Counted from the first letter of the stretch, positions 20,928-32,198 are shown. The stretch is DNA of 64,000 nucleotides from Cyanobium sp. NIES-981 (GCA_945877595.1 CAMDVN010000002.1:35130-99129); one strand, 5' to 3'. Numbers and translations are program-made. Notes: generated by a model not told the origin, from the sequence alone.

Positions 20928-23343
20928 TCTCCTGCTCCAGCTGCGCCACCCTCAGGCGGGTGTCGATCAGGGCATCGGCGTTGAGGCTGATCGAATCGAT
21001 GCCCTCCTGCACCAGAAAGCGCGCAAACTCGGGGTAATCGCTGGGGGCCTGACCACAGATGCCGATCTTGCGACCGCAATCTCTGGCGGTGCGAATCGCC
21101 AGGCGAATCATCGCCAACACCGCAGGGTTGCGTTCATCAAACAGATCAGCGACCAGGGCTGAATCGCGATCCAACCCCAGGATGAGCTGGGTGAGATCGT
21201 TCGATCCGATCGAAAACCCGTCGAAATGCTCGGCGAAGGCCTCGAGGTCGACCACGTTGCTGGGCAGCTCACACATTCCGTACACCTGCAAGCCCGCCTC
21301 ACCACGGGTCAGGCCACTGGCAGCCATTTGAGCCAACACCCTGGCCGCCTCAGACGGGGTTCGGCAAAACGGCACCATCGGAATCACGTTGACCAGCCCC
21401 ATCTGCTCGCGCACCCGTCGCAGGGCCTGGCATTCGAGGGCAAAGGCCTCAGAAAAAGCCGGGGCGTAGTAGCGCGATGCCCCCCGCCAACCGAGCATCG
21501 GGTTCTCCTCGATCGGCTCAAAGACTGAGCCACCGATCAGCTTGGCGTATTCATTGCTCTTGAAATCCGACAGCCGCACAATCACCGGCCGCGGGAAAAA
21601 TGCCGCGGCAATGCGGGCCATGCCCTGGGCCAGACGATCCACATAGAACTCGGCCCCAGTGGCATGGGAGGCAGTGGCATGGGCGGCAGTGCGCTCGGCG
21701 ATGGCATGGCGATCGCTGGCCCTGGTGAGCCGCTCCGGGTGCAGCAGGGCTAGGGGGTGAATGCCGATGTGGTTGGCAATGATGAATTCGAGGCGGGCCA
21801 GGCCCACGCCGTCGCAGGGGATTGCGGCCAAGTTGAAGGCCTCCTCCGGGTTGCCCACGTTGAGCAGGATCTGGGTGCGGGTGGCAGGCAGATCACCCAC
21901 GTCCTGCTCCTGCACAGAAAAGGGCAGCAGTCCCCGGTAGACGCGTCCCTGATCGCCTTCGCAGCAACTGGCCGTGATTGCTTCCCCATCGCGAATGCGC
22001 TGGGTGCCGTCGCCGGTGCCCACGATCGCGGTGATGCCCATTTCGCGGGCAATGATCGCCGCATGGCAGGTGCGCCCCCCCTGGTTGGTGATCACGCCAC
22101 TGGCGCGCTTGAGAATCGGCTCCCAGTCAGGATCGGTGCGCTCCGTCACCAAGAGATCTCCAGCTGCAAAGTGCTGGATCTCCGTGGGATCGGCGATCAG
22201 TCGAGCCCGGCCGCTGCTCACCGAGGAGCCGATCGCCCGGCCTTGGGTGAGCAGCTCGGCCTCATGGGGATGGAGATGCCAGCGACGCAGCACGGTGACG
22301 CTGCGGCGCGATTCGACCGTTTCGGGGCGGGCCTGCAGGATGAACAGCTCGCCTGTGCATCCGTCTTTGGCCCACTCGATGTCCATTGGGGTTGGCCTGC
22401 CCCTCTGGCTGCTGTAGTGGCGCTCAATGCAAACGGCCCACCGGGCCAACTGCAACACCTCGGCATCGCTGATCGCAAACCGGCCCCGCAGCTCGGGCTC
22501 CACCGGTTCATGGCGCACCGGTTCATGGCGCATGCTGTCGTTGGCGTACACCATGCGAATCGCCTTGCTCCCAAGGCGTTTGCTGAGGATCGGTGCAAAA
22601 CCTGTCGCCAAGGTGGGCTTGAAAACCAGGTATTCATCGGGATTCACCGCGCCCTGGACCACGGTTTCGCCAAGGCCATAGGCGGCCGTGAGCAGCACCG
22701 CATCACGAAAACCGGTTTCGGTGTCGATGCTGAACACCACCCCAGCTGCCGCCAGATCAGCACGCACCATGCGCTGCACTCCGATCGAGAGGGCCACCGC
22801 GAAGTGGTCATAGCCGTTGAACTGGCGGTAGGAGATAGCCCGGTCAGTGAACAGCGAGGCGTAACAGCGGCGGCAGGCCGCCAGCAGGGCCGCCTCGCCG
22901 TGCACGTTGAGGAAGGTTTCCTGCTGACCGGCAAAGCTGGCCTCGGGCAGGTCTTCGGCGGTAGCGCTGGAGCGCACAGCCACCGCGATGGCCCCCGCTG
23001 CCGTTCCAGACCCCAGCTTCCGATACGCCAGCAGGATGGCCTTCTCCAGATCCGCGGGCAATGGGGCCGCCAACACCAGGGAGCGGGCGGCAGCACCAGC
23101 GGCCTGAAGGGCGGCGATGTCGTTGCAATCGAGGCCATCTAAACAGGCCTGCAAGCCGGTCAGCAAACCAGGCAAGGCCAGAAAGCGCCGGTAGGCCCAT
23201 GCCGTGGTGGCGAAGCCCTCGGGCACGCGCACGCCCTCGGCAGCCAGCGATCGAATCATCTCGCCAAGGGAGGCGTTCTTGCCCCCCACCACGCCAATCG
23301 CCTCGAGACCCACCGCCTCGAGGGGGAGCACGAGGTCCTGCAT
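20899..23343 (-). CDS. ppsA: phosphoenolpyruvate synthase
   Basis: GGKNASLGEMI, GGRTCHAAIIAREMGI, GSNDLTQLILGLDRDS, GICGQAPSDYPEF; start at ATG 23343. Confidence 0.96.
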   Translation of the reverse strand: MQDLVLPLEAVGLEAIGVVGGKNASLGEMIRSLAAEGVRVPEGFATTAWAYRRFLALPGLLTGLQACLDGLDCNDIAALQAAGAAARSLVLAAPLPADLEKAILLAYRKLGSGTAAGAIAVAVRSSATAEDLPEASFAGQQETFLNVHGEAALLAACRRCYASLFTDRAISYRQFNGYDHFAVALSIGVQRMVRADLAAAGVVFSIDTETGFRDAVLLTAAYGLGETVVQGAVNPDEYLVFKPTLATGFAPILSKRLGSKAIRMVYANDSMRHEPVRHEPVEPELRGRFAISDAEVLQLARWAVCIERHYSSQRGRPTPMDIEWAKDGCTGELFILQARPETVESRRSVTVLRRWHLHPHEAELLTQGRAIGSSVSSGRARLIADPTEIQHFAAGDLLVTERTDPDWEPILKRASGVITNQGGRTCHAAIIAREMGITAIVGTGDGTQRIRDGEAITASCCEGDQGRVYRGLLPFSVQEQDVGDLPATRTQILLNVGNPEEAFNLAAIPCDGVGLARLEFIIANHIGIHPLALLHPERLTRASDRHAIAERTAAHATASHATGAEFYVDRLAQGMARIAAAFFPRPVIVRLSDFKSNEYAKLIGGSVFEPIEENPMLGWRGASRYYAPAFSEAFALECQALRRVREQMGLVNVIPMVPFCRTPSEAARVLAQMAASGLTRGEAGLQVYGMCELPSNVVDLEAFAEHFDGFSIGSNDLTQLILGLDRDSALVADLFDERNPAVLAMIRLAIRTARDCGRKIGICGQAPSDYPEFARFLVQEGIDSISLNADALIDTRLRVAQLEQEIRPLPIQEC

Positions 23344-23447
23344 CAGCGCCACCGAAATTGAAAAAGCTGTGGAACCAGACGGCTCTGTCCCAAGGCTGGT
23401 GGTCCCTGGGGAGGCCTGCGTAGGCTGGGTGCGCTGCAGATGTTCTT

Positions 23448-24260
23448 TTGACCCGTCGTTGCTTCGCCCGGTTGCGGCCCTTTCAGCTCGCTCGCGCTTC
23501 AGGCTGGAGGACGTGGGGCATGGGCCTGGCCCTGGGGGTCCAGCTGATGCTGCCAACCACGGCCGCCCTGGCCATACCCGAAGACGCTGCGCTACAGAAA
23601 TTGTCGGTGATCCCGGTTTTCGTTCTAACCAACGACAAAGGCGTACCCCTGCCCATCCCGCGCGATAAGACCCTGATCCTGCCGATGTACCTGGAGCGCA
23701 GCCAAGCCAACCAGGAACTGGCCAACTTCACCAAGGCCAACCCCCAGATCAAGGCCCAAATCTTGGCCCTGCCACTCAATGTGGCCAACCAAAAGGTCGA
23801 CGAGCTCAACAAGCAGCTCAAGGATGGCCAAACCATGGTCGCCCCGGTGGTCTCCAATGACCGTGATCGGCAGCAGGCCATCGCCATCCTCAAGCAGCAG
23901 GGTCTCAACGAGAGCCAGATCCAGGAGGGGCTCAGCACCCCTGTCTTCTTTACCCGCCCATTCCTCACCATCAACACCCCCCAGGGACCCCGTGGGGTGT
24001 TCTTCTTCCGCTACAACGATTTGCAGAAGGCCCTCTCCGGAATCCCTGACTCCAAGAAACTCGTTCCCCAGGCCGCCGACCTCCCTGCCGCGTTGCGCGA
24101 AATCATCAAGGCCAAGGATGACGTCTTCGTGTTTTTCCCCACCCCCGAGTATTTCCAACTGGTGGAAGAGCAACAGAAGGCCAAAGGAGGCCGGCCTCCC
24201 TCTGCCAGCGGAGCCTCAGCTCCGGCAGCAGGCCCCCAACCACTGCCTGCGCCCCGCTAA
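23448..24260 (+). CDS. Tic22-like family protein
   Basis: VIPVFVLTNDKGVPLPI, PMYLERSQANQEL, PVFFTRPFLTI, VFFFRYNDLQKAL. Confidence 0.88.
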   Translation: MTRRCFARLRPFQLARASGWRTWGMGLALGVQLMLPTTAALAIPEDAALQKLSVIPVFVLTNDKGVPLPIPRDKTLILPMYLERSQANQELANFTKANPQIKAQILALPLNVANQKVDELNKQLKDGQTMVAPVVSNDRDRQQAIAILKQQGLNESQIQEGLSTPVFFTRPFLTINTPQGPRGVFFFRYNDLQKALSGIPDSKKLVPQAADLPAALREIIKAKDDVFVFFPTPEYFQLVEEQQKAKGGRPPSASGASAPAAGPQPLPAPR

Positions 24261-24284
24261 GGCCTGGGCCCCGCTAAGGCTGCG
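24251..24284. repeat. 17-bp tandem duplication between convergent genes
   Basis: GCCCCGCTAAGGC(CTGG) / GCCCCGCTAAGGC(TGCG). Confidence 0.95.
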
Positions 24285-24492
24285 GTGGCTGGTCTGGATC
24301 GTTCTCGGGCACCGGTTCAGGCAGCAACTGGGCTAAGAGCCCTGAGGCCATCAACACGCCCCCCAAGCTGAGGGCCAGGTTGCGGTTTTCAGCAGCCGAG
24401 CCCTCAGCCCAAACCCCAGCGGCAAGAAACGCCCCGCCCAGGAGTAGGGCAGGCACCAGCACGATGCCTTTGGCCGTTCGATTCAGACTCAT
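24274..24492 (-). CDS. small membrane protein, hypothetical
   Basis: Two hydrophobic segments; 4-bp overlap with upstream ORF. Confidence 0.6.
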   Translation of the reverse strand: MSLNRTAKGIVLVPALLLGGAFLAAGVWAEGSAAENRNLALSLGGVLMASGLLAQLLPEPVPENDPDQPPQP

Positions 24493-24956
24493 GATCGACA
24501 GGGTTCGATGGTCCGGCCAAAACCGGCCTGCACCAGATCGCCTGCCAGGTCAGTGCCGCGATCCAGGCGTTCAACCTGGGCCAGCAAGGTGCCATCGGCC
24601 TGCCCCACTGGGCGCAGATTGACCCGGGTGCGCCGCGGCAATTGCTGCCTTAGCCAGGTGGTAGCCGGTGCAGTCTGCTCGGGTGTGAGCTCAAAACAGG
24701 CCAATTGAACGGTGTAGCTGCGATTGCCATCACCCAGCTGGAGCAAGCTGGCCGTGCGCACTTGCAACACCTCGGCAGCCTGCAAGGGACCTCCCCAGCC
24801 CAACAAGGCAACCATCAAGGGTGCCAGGGTCAGCAGGCACCCAGCCAGCAAGGAGACCAGGCTTCGGGACAGCCTTCGGGACCCGCTCAAAGCTTGGCGC
24901 CGCAACTGGGGCAATACAGATGCGCGCTGGCCGTACTGGAGCCACAACTGCCGCAC
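24489..24956 (-). CDS. exported SNase-like (thermonuclease-related) protein
   Basis: [66 protein letters not shown]. Confidence 0.7.
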   Translation of the reverse strand: MRQLWLQYGQRASVLPQLRRQALSGSRRLSRSLVSLLAGCLLTLAPLMVALLGWGGPLQAAEVLQVRTASLLQLGDGNRSYTVQLACFELTPEQTAPATTWLRQQLPRRTRVNLRPVGQADGTLLAQVERLDRGTDLAGDLVQAGFGRTIEPCRS

Positions 24957-26791
24957 TGCCGCGTGGTGTCAATGGCCAGTTCGGGATGGCTTGGCAGGCC
25001 CACCATCTGGGCATTGCTGGCCCCCGGGGGCACCATCGGATAGCAATTTTCATTGCGGCGAACCCGCACGTCAATGAATGCCGGACCCGGATGACGCAGG
25101 GCCTCAAGCAGCTGCTGGCGCAGCTGACTGCGCTCGGTGATCTGGACCCCCTTGACCCCGAAGGCTTCGGCAAGGCCCACGAAATCGGGCATGCCACCAG
25201 TCATCTCAGACGAGGAGTAGCGCTCCTCGTAGAAGCTTTCCTGCCACTGGCGCACCATGCCCTGCCAGCCGTTGTTGATCACCACCACCTTGACCGGCAG
25301 CTGGTATTGGCTGAGGGTACCGAGCTCTTGGATGTTCATCAGGATGCTGGCGTCGCCGGCCACGCAGATGACCTGCTCACCTGGAAAGGCGGTCTGAACC
25401 CCCATGGCTGCGGGCATGCCGAACCCCATGGTGCCCAAGCCCGCACTGCTAATCCAGCGGCGCGGGCCATTGTGTAGAAACTGGGCCGCCCACATCTGGT
25501 GCTGGCCCACATCGGTGGTGTAGAAGGCGTCGGGAGCCAGATCCCGCAGCGCCACCATCACCTCCTGGGGAGCGATCGCACCCGTGGGCTCTGGCACCAC
25601 CAGAGGGTAATGATGCTTCCAGGTTTCGATCCGATCCAGCCAGGCCTCGGTTCGGCCTTCCGAGCTCTCCCCCTCAGAAAGAGCGAGCAGGGCCTCCAAG
25701 GCCGCTTTGACATCAGAGACCACAGCCACATCGGGGAGCCTGGTCTTGCCCATCTCGGCGGCATCAATATCGATGTGAATCACCTGGGCCCGGGGGGCAA
25801 ACCCATCCAGCCGGCCGGTGACGCGGTCATCAAAACGAGCACCGGTGGCGATGAGCAGATCGCATTCTGTAACGGCAAAATTGGCATAGGCCGTGCCATG
25901 CATGCCGAGCATTCCCACGGCCAGCGGTTCTTTCTCGTCGAAGACACCTTTGCCCATCAAGGTGGTGGTGACGGGCAACCGGAACCGTTGGGCCAGCTGC
26001 AGAACCTGGACATGGGCGCCACTGCTGATGGCCCCACCCCCCACATAGAGCAACGGACGACGCGCCTGGCGGATCAGCTTCAGCGCTGCCCCAATCGCTC
26101 CGGGCTGGGGCGCCGGGGGCATATGGAAACCAGCCGGCACGACCGAGCCCGGCGCCACGGGCACATAGTCAAATTCTTCGGTGCCCACATCCTTGGGCAC
26201 ATCGATCAGAACCGGACCAGGACGGCCGCTGGCGGCAATCAAAAAGGCTTCGGCCACGATGCGACCGATGTCGCGGGGGTCGCGCACCACCCACGAGTGT
26301 TTGACGATCGGCAGGGTGATGCCAAAGATGTCGGTTTCCTGGAAGGCATCGGTGCCAATCGAGGCCCGGGGTACCTGGCCGGTGATCACCACCATGGGCA
26401 CCGAATCCATCTGGGCTGTGGCGATGCCGGTGACCAAGTTGGTGGCGCCGGGCCCGGAGGTGCCAAAGCAAACGCCCACCTGGCCCGTGGCCCGGGCATA
26501 GGCATCGGCAGCATGGGTGCCGCCCTGCTCGTGGCGGACCAAAATGTGCTTCAACCAGCCCCTGGCCTCAGCCTTGTGGAGCTCGTCGTAGATGGGCAGG
26601 ATGGCGCCACCGGGGTAGCCAAAGATGTGCTTGACCCCGTGGCGATGCAGCGCATCCATGAGCGCGTAGGCCCCCTTCACACGGATGGGAATGCCGGTGG
26701 AGGCGTCAATGACCCCAGGTTCATGCCCCGAGGTGAAGGAGCCAGTTGAGCTCGCGGGCTGAACCGCAGGAGTGAGGGGCGTGAGCGTCAC
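24887..26791 (-). CDS. ilvB: acetolactate synthase large subunit
   Basis: [23 protein letters not shown]-binding [30 protein letters not shown]-terminal CxxC pairs. Confidence 0.97.
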   Translation of the reverse strand: MTLTPLTPAVQPASSTGSFTSGHEPGVIDASTGIPIRVKGAYALMDALHRHGVKHIFGYPGGAILPIYDELHKAEARGWLKHILVRHEQGGTHAADAYARATGQVGVCFGTSGPGATNLVTGIATAQMDSVPMVVITGQVPRASIGTDAFQETDIFGITLPIVKHSWVVRDPRDIGRIVAEAFLIAASGRPGPVLIDVPKDVGTEEFDYVPVAPGSVVPAGFHMPPAPQPGAIGAALKLIRQARRPLLYVGGGAISSGAHVQVLQLAQRFRLPVTTTLMGKGVFDEKEPLAVGMLGMHGTAYANFAVTECDLLIATGARFDDRVTGRLDGFAPRAQVIHIDIDAAEMGKTRLPDVAVVSDVKAALEALLALSEGESSEGRTEAWLDRIETWKHHYPLVVPEPTGAIAPQEVMVALRDLAPDAFYTTDVGQHQMWAAQFLHNGPRRWISSAGLGTMGFGMPAAMGVQTAFPGEQVICVAGDASILMNIQELGTLSQYQLPVKVVVINNGWQGMVRQWQESFYEERYSSSEMTGGMPDFVGLAEAFGVKGVQITERSQLRQQLLEALRHPGPAFIDVRVRRNENCYPMVPPGASNAQMVGLPSHPELAIDTTRQCGSCGSSTASAHLYCPSCGAKL

Positions 26792-26821
26792 GGCTGCAGT
26801 GGGCCAGTCAGTCTGACCGCG

Positions 26822-27436
26822 TTAATTGATCCCAACCCTAGGTGCCGGTTGGGATTTTGACGCCTGTTGCGAGCGCCGGCTGGCCGCCATTGCCCGCAAG
26901 AGGCGGGCCGGGTCAAGCCAGCGCCCCTGGTGACGCACCCCCCAGTGCAGGTGGGGGCCGGTGGTGCGCCCACTGAGCCCCACATGGCCAATCAACTGGC
27001 CTGTGCGCACCCCCTGGCCCGGCAACAACAACACTGACCCGCTGCGGTAGGCACCGCCATGGGCCGTGCCGGCCAGATGGCAATAGATGTGTTCGTAGCT
27101 GCCTGAACGCACCACCAACCCCACCCCGCAGGCACCGTCACGGATGACCTCTTGCACCATGCCTCCCCACCAGCTGTAGATCGCCGAACCCAGCGGTGCA
27201 GCGATGTCGAGGCCCTGATGGGTCTCCACGCTGCCGCCTGGGCCCAAACGGCTGCCGTAATGGCTGGAGTACCCCAAAAAGCTGCCAACCGGGAAGGCGC
27301 CCAGTCGCCAGGGATTCTGGGCGGTGGCTGGGAGGGCAAAGCCCATCGCCATCAACTCCAGCACCAGCAACGCAAGGGCCCCAACTGGGCCAACCCGTCT
27401 AGAGCAGGCCCAGGGCATGGAGTGGGCCTCGACCAC
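26822..27436 (-). CDS. M23 family peptidase (LytM domain)
   Basis: [43 protein letters not shown]. Confidence 0.9.
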   Translation of the reverse strand: MVEAHSMPWACSRRVGPVGALALLVLELMAMGFALPATAQNPWRLGAFPVGSFLGYSSHYGSRLGPGGSVETHQGLDIAAPLGSAIYSWWGGMVQEVIRDGACGVGLVVRSGSYEHIYCHLAGTAHGGAYRSGSVLLLPGQGVRTGQLIGHVGLSGRTTGPHLHWGVRHQGRWLDPARLLRAMAASRRSQQASKSQPAPRVGIN

Positions 27437-28574
27437 TCAGTAACTCCAGCAGGAAAGCGGAGAAACCGACCATCGCCAAGCGCCCATTCCAGACCTCTGA
27501 ACTGTTATTCCAGCCCCACGCCCACTTGTCCTGGGGATAGAGCTTGACCTTGGTTGGGAGCTCTGCAGCCTGGTCGAGGTTGACCTCGGGGCCGGCGAGG
27601 GCCTGCTGCACCAGATCGGCCAGGCCGCTGATGAAGGTGGTGTCCGTGTCGAGAGCCGGCACCCGCCGAAAGTTAGAGATGCCCGCCTCGGTGGCAATCT
27701 CCCGGTATTCGATGTCGATTTCCTCGAGGGTTTCGATGTGTTCGCTCACGAAACTGATCGGAACCACCACCAGATCTTTCACCCCAGCGACACCGAGGTC
27801 GTTGAGGGCATCGTCGGTGTAGGGCCTGAGCCATTCCACCGGCCCAACCCGGCTCTGATAAGCAAGGGTATGGGGATTGCCGTGGCCGACCAACTCGGCC
27901 AAACGGTCCATGATCAACAGGCTGCAGGCTTGAATTTCTTGCTGATAGGGATCTCCTGCCTCTTCGACGTAGCTCTTGGGTACCCCGTGGGCACTAAAAA
28001 ACACGTGGGCCGTGGCTGGATCGGGGCAGGCCTGCACATCCCGGGCAATCAGGCGAGCCATGGCATCCACATAGCCCGGATGGTCGAAATAGCTGCGAAT
28101 GCAACGAATCGGCAACTTGGCAAAGGCAGGGTCTGCCTGGCGAAGCCGCTGTAGCTCACGAAAACTGGAGCCACTGGTGCTGATCGAGAAATGGGGATAG
28201 AGGGGCAACACCACCACCTCGTCGATGCCGTCGGCCTTGATATCGGCAACCGCCGATTCAGTGAAGGGATGCCAGTAGCGCATCGCCACGTAACTGGTCG
28301 CCTCAATACCGCGGCTGCGCAGGGTGCTCTGGAGCTCGCGCGCCTGCTGCTCGGTAATGCGGCGCAGGGGGGAGCCGCCACCGATCGAGCGGTAGGCCTC
28401 CTGAGACTTGCCCGCCCTCAGGCTGCTGATCAACCAGGCCAGCGGCTTCTGTAGCGCTGGATTGGGCAGCCTGATGATCTCAGGATCAGAAAATAAGTTG
28501 TAGAGGAACGGTCCGACGTCCTGAATGCGTTCAGGACCGCCGAGGTTCAACAACAGCACGCCAACCTTGGCCAT
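27399..28574 (-). CDS. hemH: ferrochelatase with C-terminal HLIP/CAB domain
   Basis: [30 protein letters not shown]-terminus [27 protein letters not shown]. Confidence 0.97.
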   Translation of the reverse strand: MAKVGVLLLNLGGPERIQDVGPFLYNLFSDPEIIRLPNPALQKPLAWLISSLRAGKSQEAYRSIGGGSPLRRITEQQARELQSTLRSRGIEATSYVAMRYWHPFTESAVADIKADGIDEVVVLPLYPHFSISTSGSSFRELQRLRQADPAFAKLPIRCIRSYFDHPGYVDAMARLIARDVQACPDPATAHVFFSAHGVPKSYVEEAGDPYQQEIQACSLLIMDRLAELVGHGNPHTLAYQSRVGPVEWLRPYTDDALNDLGVAGVKDLVVVPISFVSEHIETLEEIDIEYREIATEAGISNFRRVPALDTDTTFISGLADLVQQALAGPEVNLDQAAELPTKVKLYPQDKWAWGWNNSSEVWNGRLAMVGFSAFLLELLSGRGPLHALGLL

Positions 28575-28694
28575 GCCCCGATCCGTGCTGTAGAGAAGAC
28601 CAGAGCGTAACGCTGACAGGCCGGGGCCTGGCCGAGAACCGCCAGGCTCGATAGGTTCGGCGTCCATGCATGGGGCCGAGACCTGGCCGAGACC

Positions 28695-29993
28695 TTGGTC
28701 CCAACCAACCGGCTGATGCCCGCCCGAGACCGCGCCGCTTCGGAGCTCTCCCCAACGTTGGCCCCAGAAGCGGCCACGCTCGCGGCAGCCTTGCAACACC
28801 ACAACGCCCTCGTGGCCGCCGCAGGGATCCGGCTGAGACTCGAACAGCGCGGCGATCGGCTGGGACTACGCGGCCCCCTGCCCTGCCGCACCGGCAGGGC
28901 AGGGGAGAGTGAAAAGTGGCGGGTGCAGCGGTTGAGCCTGGGGTGCCCAGCCACTCCAGAGGGGTTGCAACAGGCCCATCGCCAGCTGCTGCAGGTGCAG
29001 CAAAGTTTGGAGCTGGGTCAATTTGACTGGCACGAGTGGCTCCGTTGCACCGTGGCCACCGAGAAGGAACCCGGGGCCCGTCGCTGGGCCCAAGCCGAAG
29101 TGGCAGCGCCCGGACCAACAGCTCTTGAGGCCCAGTTGCAGGCCTTTGAAACGCGTTTTTTTGCCGATCCTCGACGCCGCCGCAACCCGGCCGGGACCCG
29201 CACCACCTGGAGCGGTGCCTACCGGCCCTACCTGCGTCGCGTGGCCCAGCTGGGCGCGGTCCACGGCCTCGCTCTGGAGCTGCCGTTGCTGGAGCTGGCG
29301 CTGGAGAGCTACGCCTCCACCAGTCGAAGCCGGCAGCAATGTGCAACAGCCTTGGCGGCCCTGGCCAAAGAGACGAATTTGGCCCTGCCCCCAGACTGGG
29401 GCGAGCGCGGCGGCGGCTATGGCCTCCATGCGGCCCAATTTCGTCAACTGCCCAGTGACCGCCAGATCCTTGAGCTGGTCGACCTGATCCCCAACCCCCG
29501 CTGGCGACTCGCCTACGGGCTGATGGCCGCCTATGGCCTCCGCAACCACGAGGTCTTTTTCACCGACCTCTCCAGCCTGGCCGAGGGCGGCGACCGGGTG
29601 ATCCGGGTGTTGCCCACCAGCAAGACCGGCGAACATCAGGTGTGGCCGTTCCAGCCCGAGTGGGTGACCCACTTCGGGCTCGAGGCCCTCGCCAACCAGC
29701 CGAGTGCACTGCCGCCGGTCTGTACGGACTTGCGCCGCACCACGCTTCAACAGGTCGGACGCCGGGTGGCCGAGCAGTTTCGACGCTACGGGCTGCCGAT
29801 CACCCCCTACGACCTACGCCACGCCTGGGCGGTGCGCACCATTCACATCGGCCTTCCCGATACCGTGGCCGCCCGCATGATGGGGCACTCGGTGACCATC
29901 CACACCCGCACTTACCACCACTGGATCACCCGCCGCGACCAGCAGCAGGCGGTCGACGCAGCCCTCGCACGCTCGAACCGTGCTGTGGCGTGA
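28695..29993 (+). CDS. tyrosine-family site-specific recombinase
   Basis: AYGLRNHEV (Arg I), [18 protein letters not shown] (box II), [16 protein letters not shown] (His and Tyr nucleophile). Confidence 0.88.
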   Translation: MVPTNRLMPARDRAASELSPTLAPEAATLAAALQHHNALVAAAGIRLRLEQRGDRLGLRGPLPCRTGRAGESEKWRVQRLSLGCPATPEGLQQAHRQLLQVQQSLELGQFDWHEWLRCTVATEKEPGARRWAQAEVAAPGPTALEAQLQAFETRFFADPRRRRNPAGTRTTWSGAYRPYLRRVAQLGAVHGLALELPLLELALESYASTSRSRQQCATALAALAKETNLALPPDWGERGGGYGLHAAQFRQLPSDRQILELVDLIPNPRWRLAYGLMAAYGLRNHEVFFTDLSSLAEGGDRVIRVLPTSKTGEHQVWPFQPEWVTHFGLEALANQPSALPPVCTDLRRTTLQQVGRRVAEQFRRYGLPITPYDLRHAWAVRTIHIGLPDTVAARMMGHSVTIHTRTYHHWITRRDQQQAVDAALARSNRAVA

Positions 29994-30039
29994 TGGCCTG
30001 CCCCCAGACCCAGGCCCCCGCAAGCCACCCCCCACTGGC

Positions 30040-30110
30040 ATGACCAACCCAAACTGACCAACCCAAACTGAGCAACCCAAAGTGACCAGCCCAAAATGAC
30101 CAGCCCGCTG
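30040..30110 (+). repeat. 14-bp tandem array (5 units) forming mini-ORFs into the methyltransferase start
   Basis: TGACCAACCCAAAC x2, TGAGCAACCCAAAG, TGACCAGCCCAAAA, TGACCAGCCCGCTG. Confidence 0.97.
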
Positions 30111-30755
30111 CGCACTCTGGCCTACCGCCACCGCTGGCTCTACGACAGCGTGACTGCCATCTCGGCCGTGGCGGTAGGGGGGGTGGAACGGCTGCGGGAT
30201 CTTGGCGCCGACTGGCTGGCCGAGGCCATTGGGGCTGGCGCCATTGGGGCTGGCGCCAGCGTGCTCGATCTCTGCTGCGGCGGCGGTGACGCGGCCATCG
30301 CCCTGGCGAGCCGAGGCTTTGCCGTGACCGGGCTCGATGTGGCTCCACGGGCCCTGGAGCAGGCGGCCCGTAGGGCGCCACAGCTCAGCTGGATTGAAGG
30401 GCTTGCCGAGGATCCCCCCTTTTCAGCCGGAACCTTTGATGCCGTCCAGATCTCATTGGCCTTGCATGAATTCACCCCCGAGGAGCGGCGGGCGGTGCTG
30501 GTGGCCTGTCACCGGGTTCTGAAGCCCAACGGGGTTCTCGTGGTCGTGGATCTCCACGCCGCCAAAGGGGTGATGGCCCTGCCCCAGGCCGTGTTCTGCC
30601 ACCTGTTTGAAACCGAGACCGCCCAGATGTTTCTGGCCGACAACCTGGGCGACCAGCTCGAAGAAGCCGGCTTCGAACTGGTTCGCAGCGAGGTGCTGGC
30701 CATGGGAGCCCTGCAACGGCTGCTGGCTCGGCGCCAGAGTGTTGGCCATCTGTGA
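30096..30755 (+). CDS. class I SAM-dependent methyltransferase
   Basis: Motif I ASVLDLCCGGGDAAIALASRG; VTGLDVAPRAL. Confidence 0.9.
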   Translation: MTSPLRTLAYRHRWLYDSVTAISAVAVGGVERLRDLGADWLAEAIGAGAIGAGASVLDLCCGGGDAAIALASRGFAVTGLDVAPRALEQAARRAPQLSWIEGLAEDPPFSAGTFDAVQISLALHEFTPEERRAVLVACHRVLKPNGVLVVVDLHAAKGVMALPQAVFCHLFETETAQMFLADNLGDQLEEAGFELVRSEVLAMGALQRLLARRQSVGHL

Positions 30756-31438
30756 CGCCCCCCACCATGCCCCCCTCTGCCTCAGAGCTGGATGAAACCG
30801 CCGCTGAGCTGGGCCCAGGCGGCGACCTGGCCCCCGAGGCCACCCAGGAGGCCTACCGGCGCCGCATGCAACGCCGCCAGGAGGTGCAGCGGCAGCGGGT
30901 GGGAGAACGCAACCAAGAAAAAGGCCTGGTGATGGTGTTCACCGGCGATGGCAAGGGCAAAACCACTGCGGCTTTGGGCCTGGTGCTGCGCACCCTCGGC
31001 CATGGGGAGCAGGTGGCCGTGGTGCAGTTCATCAAAGGGGGCTGGCAGCCAGGCGAAGCCAAGGCCCTCAAGGTGTTTGGCGACGCCCTGCACTGGCATG
31101 CCCTCGGGGAGGGCTTCACCTGGGAGACCCAGGACCGCGACCGGGATCGGCTACTGGTTCAGAAAGCCTGGGACCGCTCCCTCACCTACCTGGCCGATGG
31201 CGGCCGCAAGCTGGTGGTGCTCGACGAGGTCAATGTGGCCCTCAAACTGGGCTATCTGGCCGTCGACCAGGTGCTCGAGGGTCTCAACCAGCGACCTGAG
31301 CTCACCCATGTGGCCCTCACCGGTCGAGGGGCACCGGCAGCGTTGCTGGAACGGGCCGACCTGGTCACCGAGATGAAGCTGCTGCGACACCCTTTTCGCG
31401 AGCAGGGGGTCAAGGCCCAGGCTGGAATCGAGTTTTGA
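30752..31438 (+). CDS. cobO: cob(I)yrinic acid a,c-diamide adenosyltransferase
   Basis: [51 protein letters not shown]. Confidence 0.93.
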   Translation: MTPPTMPPSASELDETAAELGPGGDLAPEATQEAYRRRMQRRQEVQRQRVGERNQEKGLVMVFTGDGKGKTTAALGLVLRTLGHGEQVAVVQFIKGGWQPGEAKALKVFGDALHWHALGEGFTWETQDRDRDRLLVQKAWDRSLTYLADGGRKLVVLDEVNVALKLGYLAVDQVLEGLNQRPELTHVALTGRGAPAALLERADLVTEMKLLRHPFREQGVKAQAGIEF

Positions 31439-31490
31439 GTGCTGGCAAGAGCGCAGGCCGTTGCTACGGTGCCAGAAATTAAGGGTATCG

Positions 31491-32198
31491 ATGGGATACA
31501 AGCGCGTTTTGCTCAAACTCAGCGGAGAGGCGCTGATGGGGGAGCAGGGCTACGGCATTGACCCGGCCATCGTGCAATCCATCTCGACTGATGTGGCCGC
31601 CTGCGTGGCCGATGGCACCCAGCTGGCCATCGTGGTGGGCGGCGGCAATATCTTTCGCGGCCTCAAGGGCAGTGCCGCCGGCATGGACCGGGCCACGGCC
31701 GACTACGTCGGCATGCTCGCCACTGTGATGAATGCCATCACCCTCCAGGACGGCCTCGAACGGGCCGGGATTCCGACAAGAGTTCAGAGCGCGATCTCGA
31801 TGCAGGAGGTGGCCGAGCCCTACATCCGCCGCAAGGCGATCCGGCACATGGAAAAAGGCCGGGTGGTGATCTTTGCCGCCGGCACGGGCAACCCCTTCTT
31901 CACCACCGATACCACCGCGGCCCTGCGCGCCGCCGAGATCAACGCCGATGTGGTCTTCAAGGCCACCAAGGTCGACGGTGTCTATGACAAGGATCCGGCC
32001 AAGCACCCCGATGCGGTCCGGTATGAAAGCCTCACTTTTCTCGATGTGCTGAGCGGCGAACTGGAGGTGATGGACAGCACGGCCATTGCCCTCTGCAAAG
32101 ACAATGCGATCCCAATCGTGGTATTTGATCTGTTCGGTCCCGGCAACATCGGTCGGGCCGTGGCCGGCCATCCGATCGGCACTCGCATCACCCCCTGA
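31491..32198 (+). CDS. pyrH: UMP kinase
   Basis: [52 protein letters not shown]. Confidence 0.97.
   Translation: MGYKRVLLKLSGEALMGEQGYGIDPAIVQSISTDVAACVADGTQLAIVVGGGNIFRGLKGSAAGMDRATADYVGMLATVMNAITLQDGLERAGIPTRVQSAISMQEVAEPYIRRKAIRHMEKGRVVIFAAGTGNPFFTTDTTAALRAAEINADVVFKATKVDGVYDKDPAKHPDAVRYESLTFLDVLSGELEVMDSTAIALCKDNAIPIVVFDLFGPGNIGRAVAGHPIGTRITP

Noticed and set aside
21757-23142. 461-aa plus-strand ORF
   Set aside because: Fully antisense to ppsA; His/Gly/Gln-rich shadow typical of high-GC genes
25499-26749. 416-aa plus-strand ORF
   Set aside because: Antisense shadow of ilvB
30040-30110. CRISPR-like array
   Set aside because: Units are contiguous 14-mers without spacers and no cas genes are present
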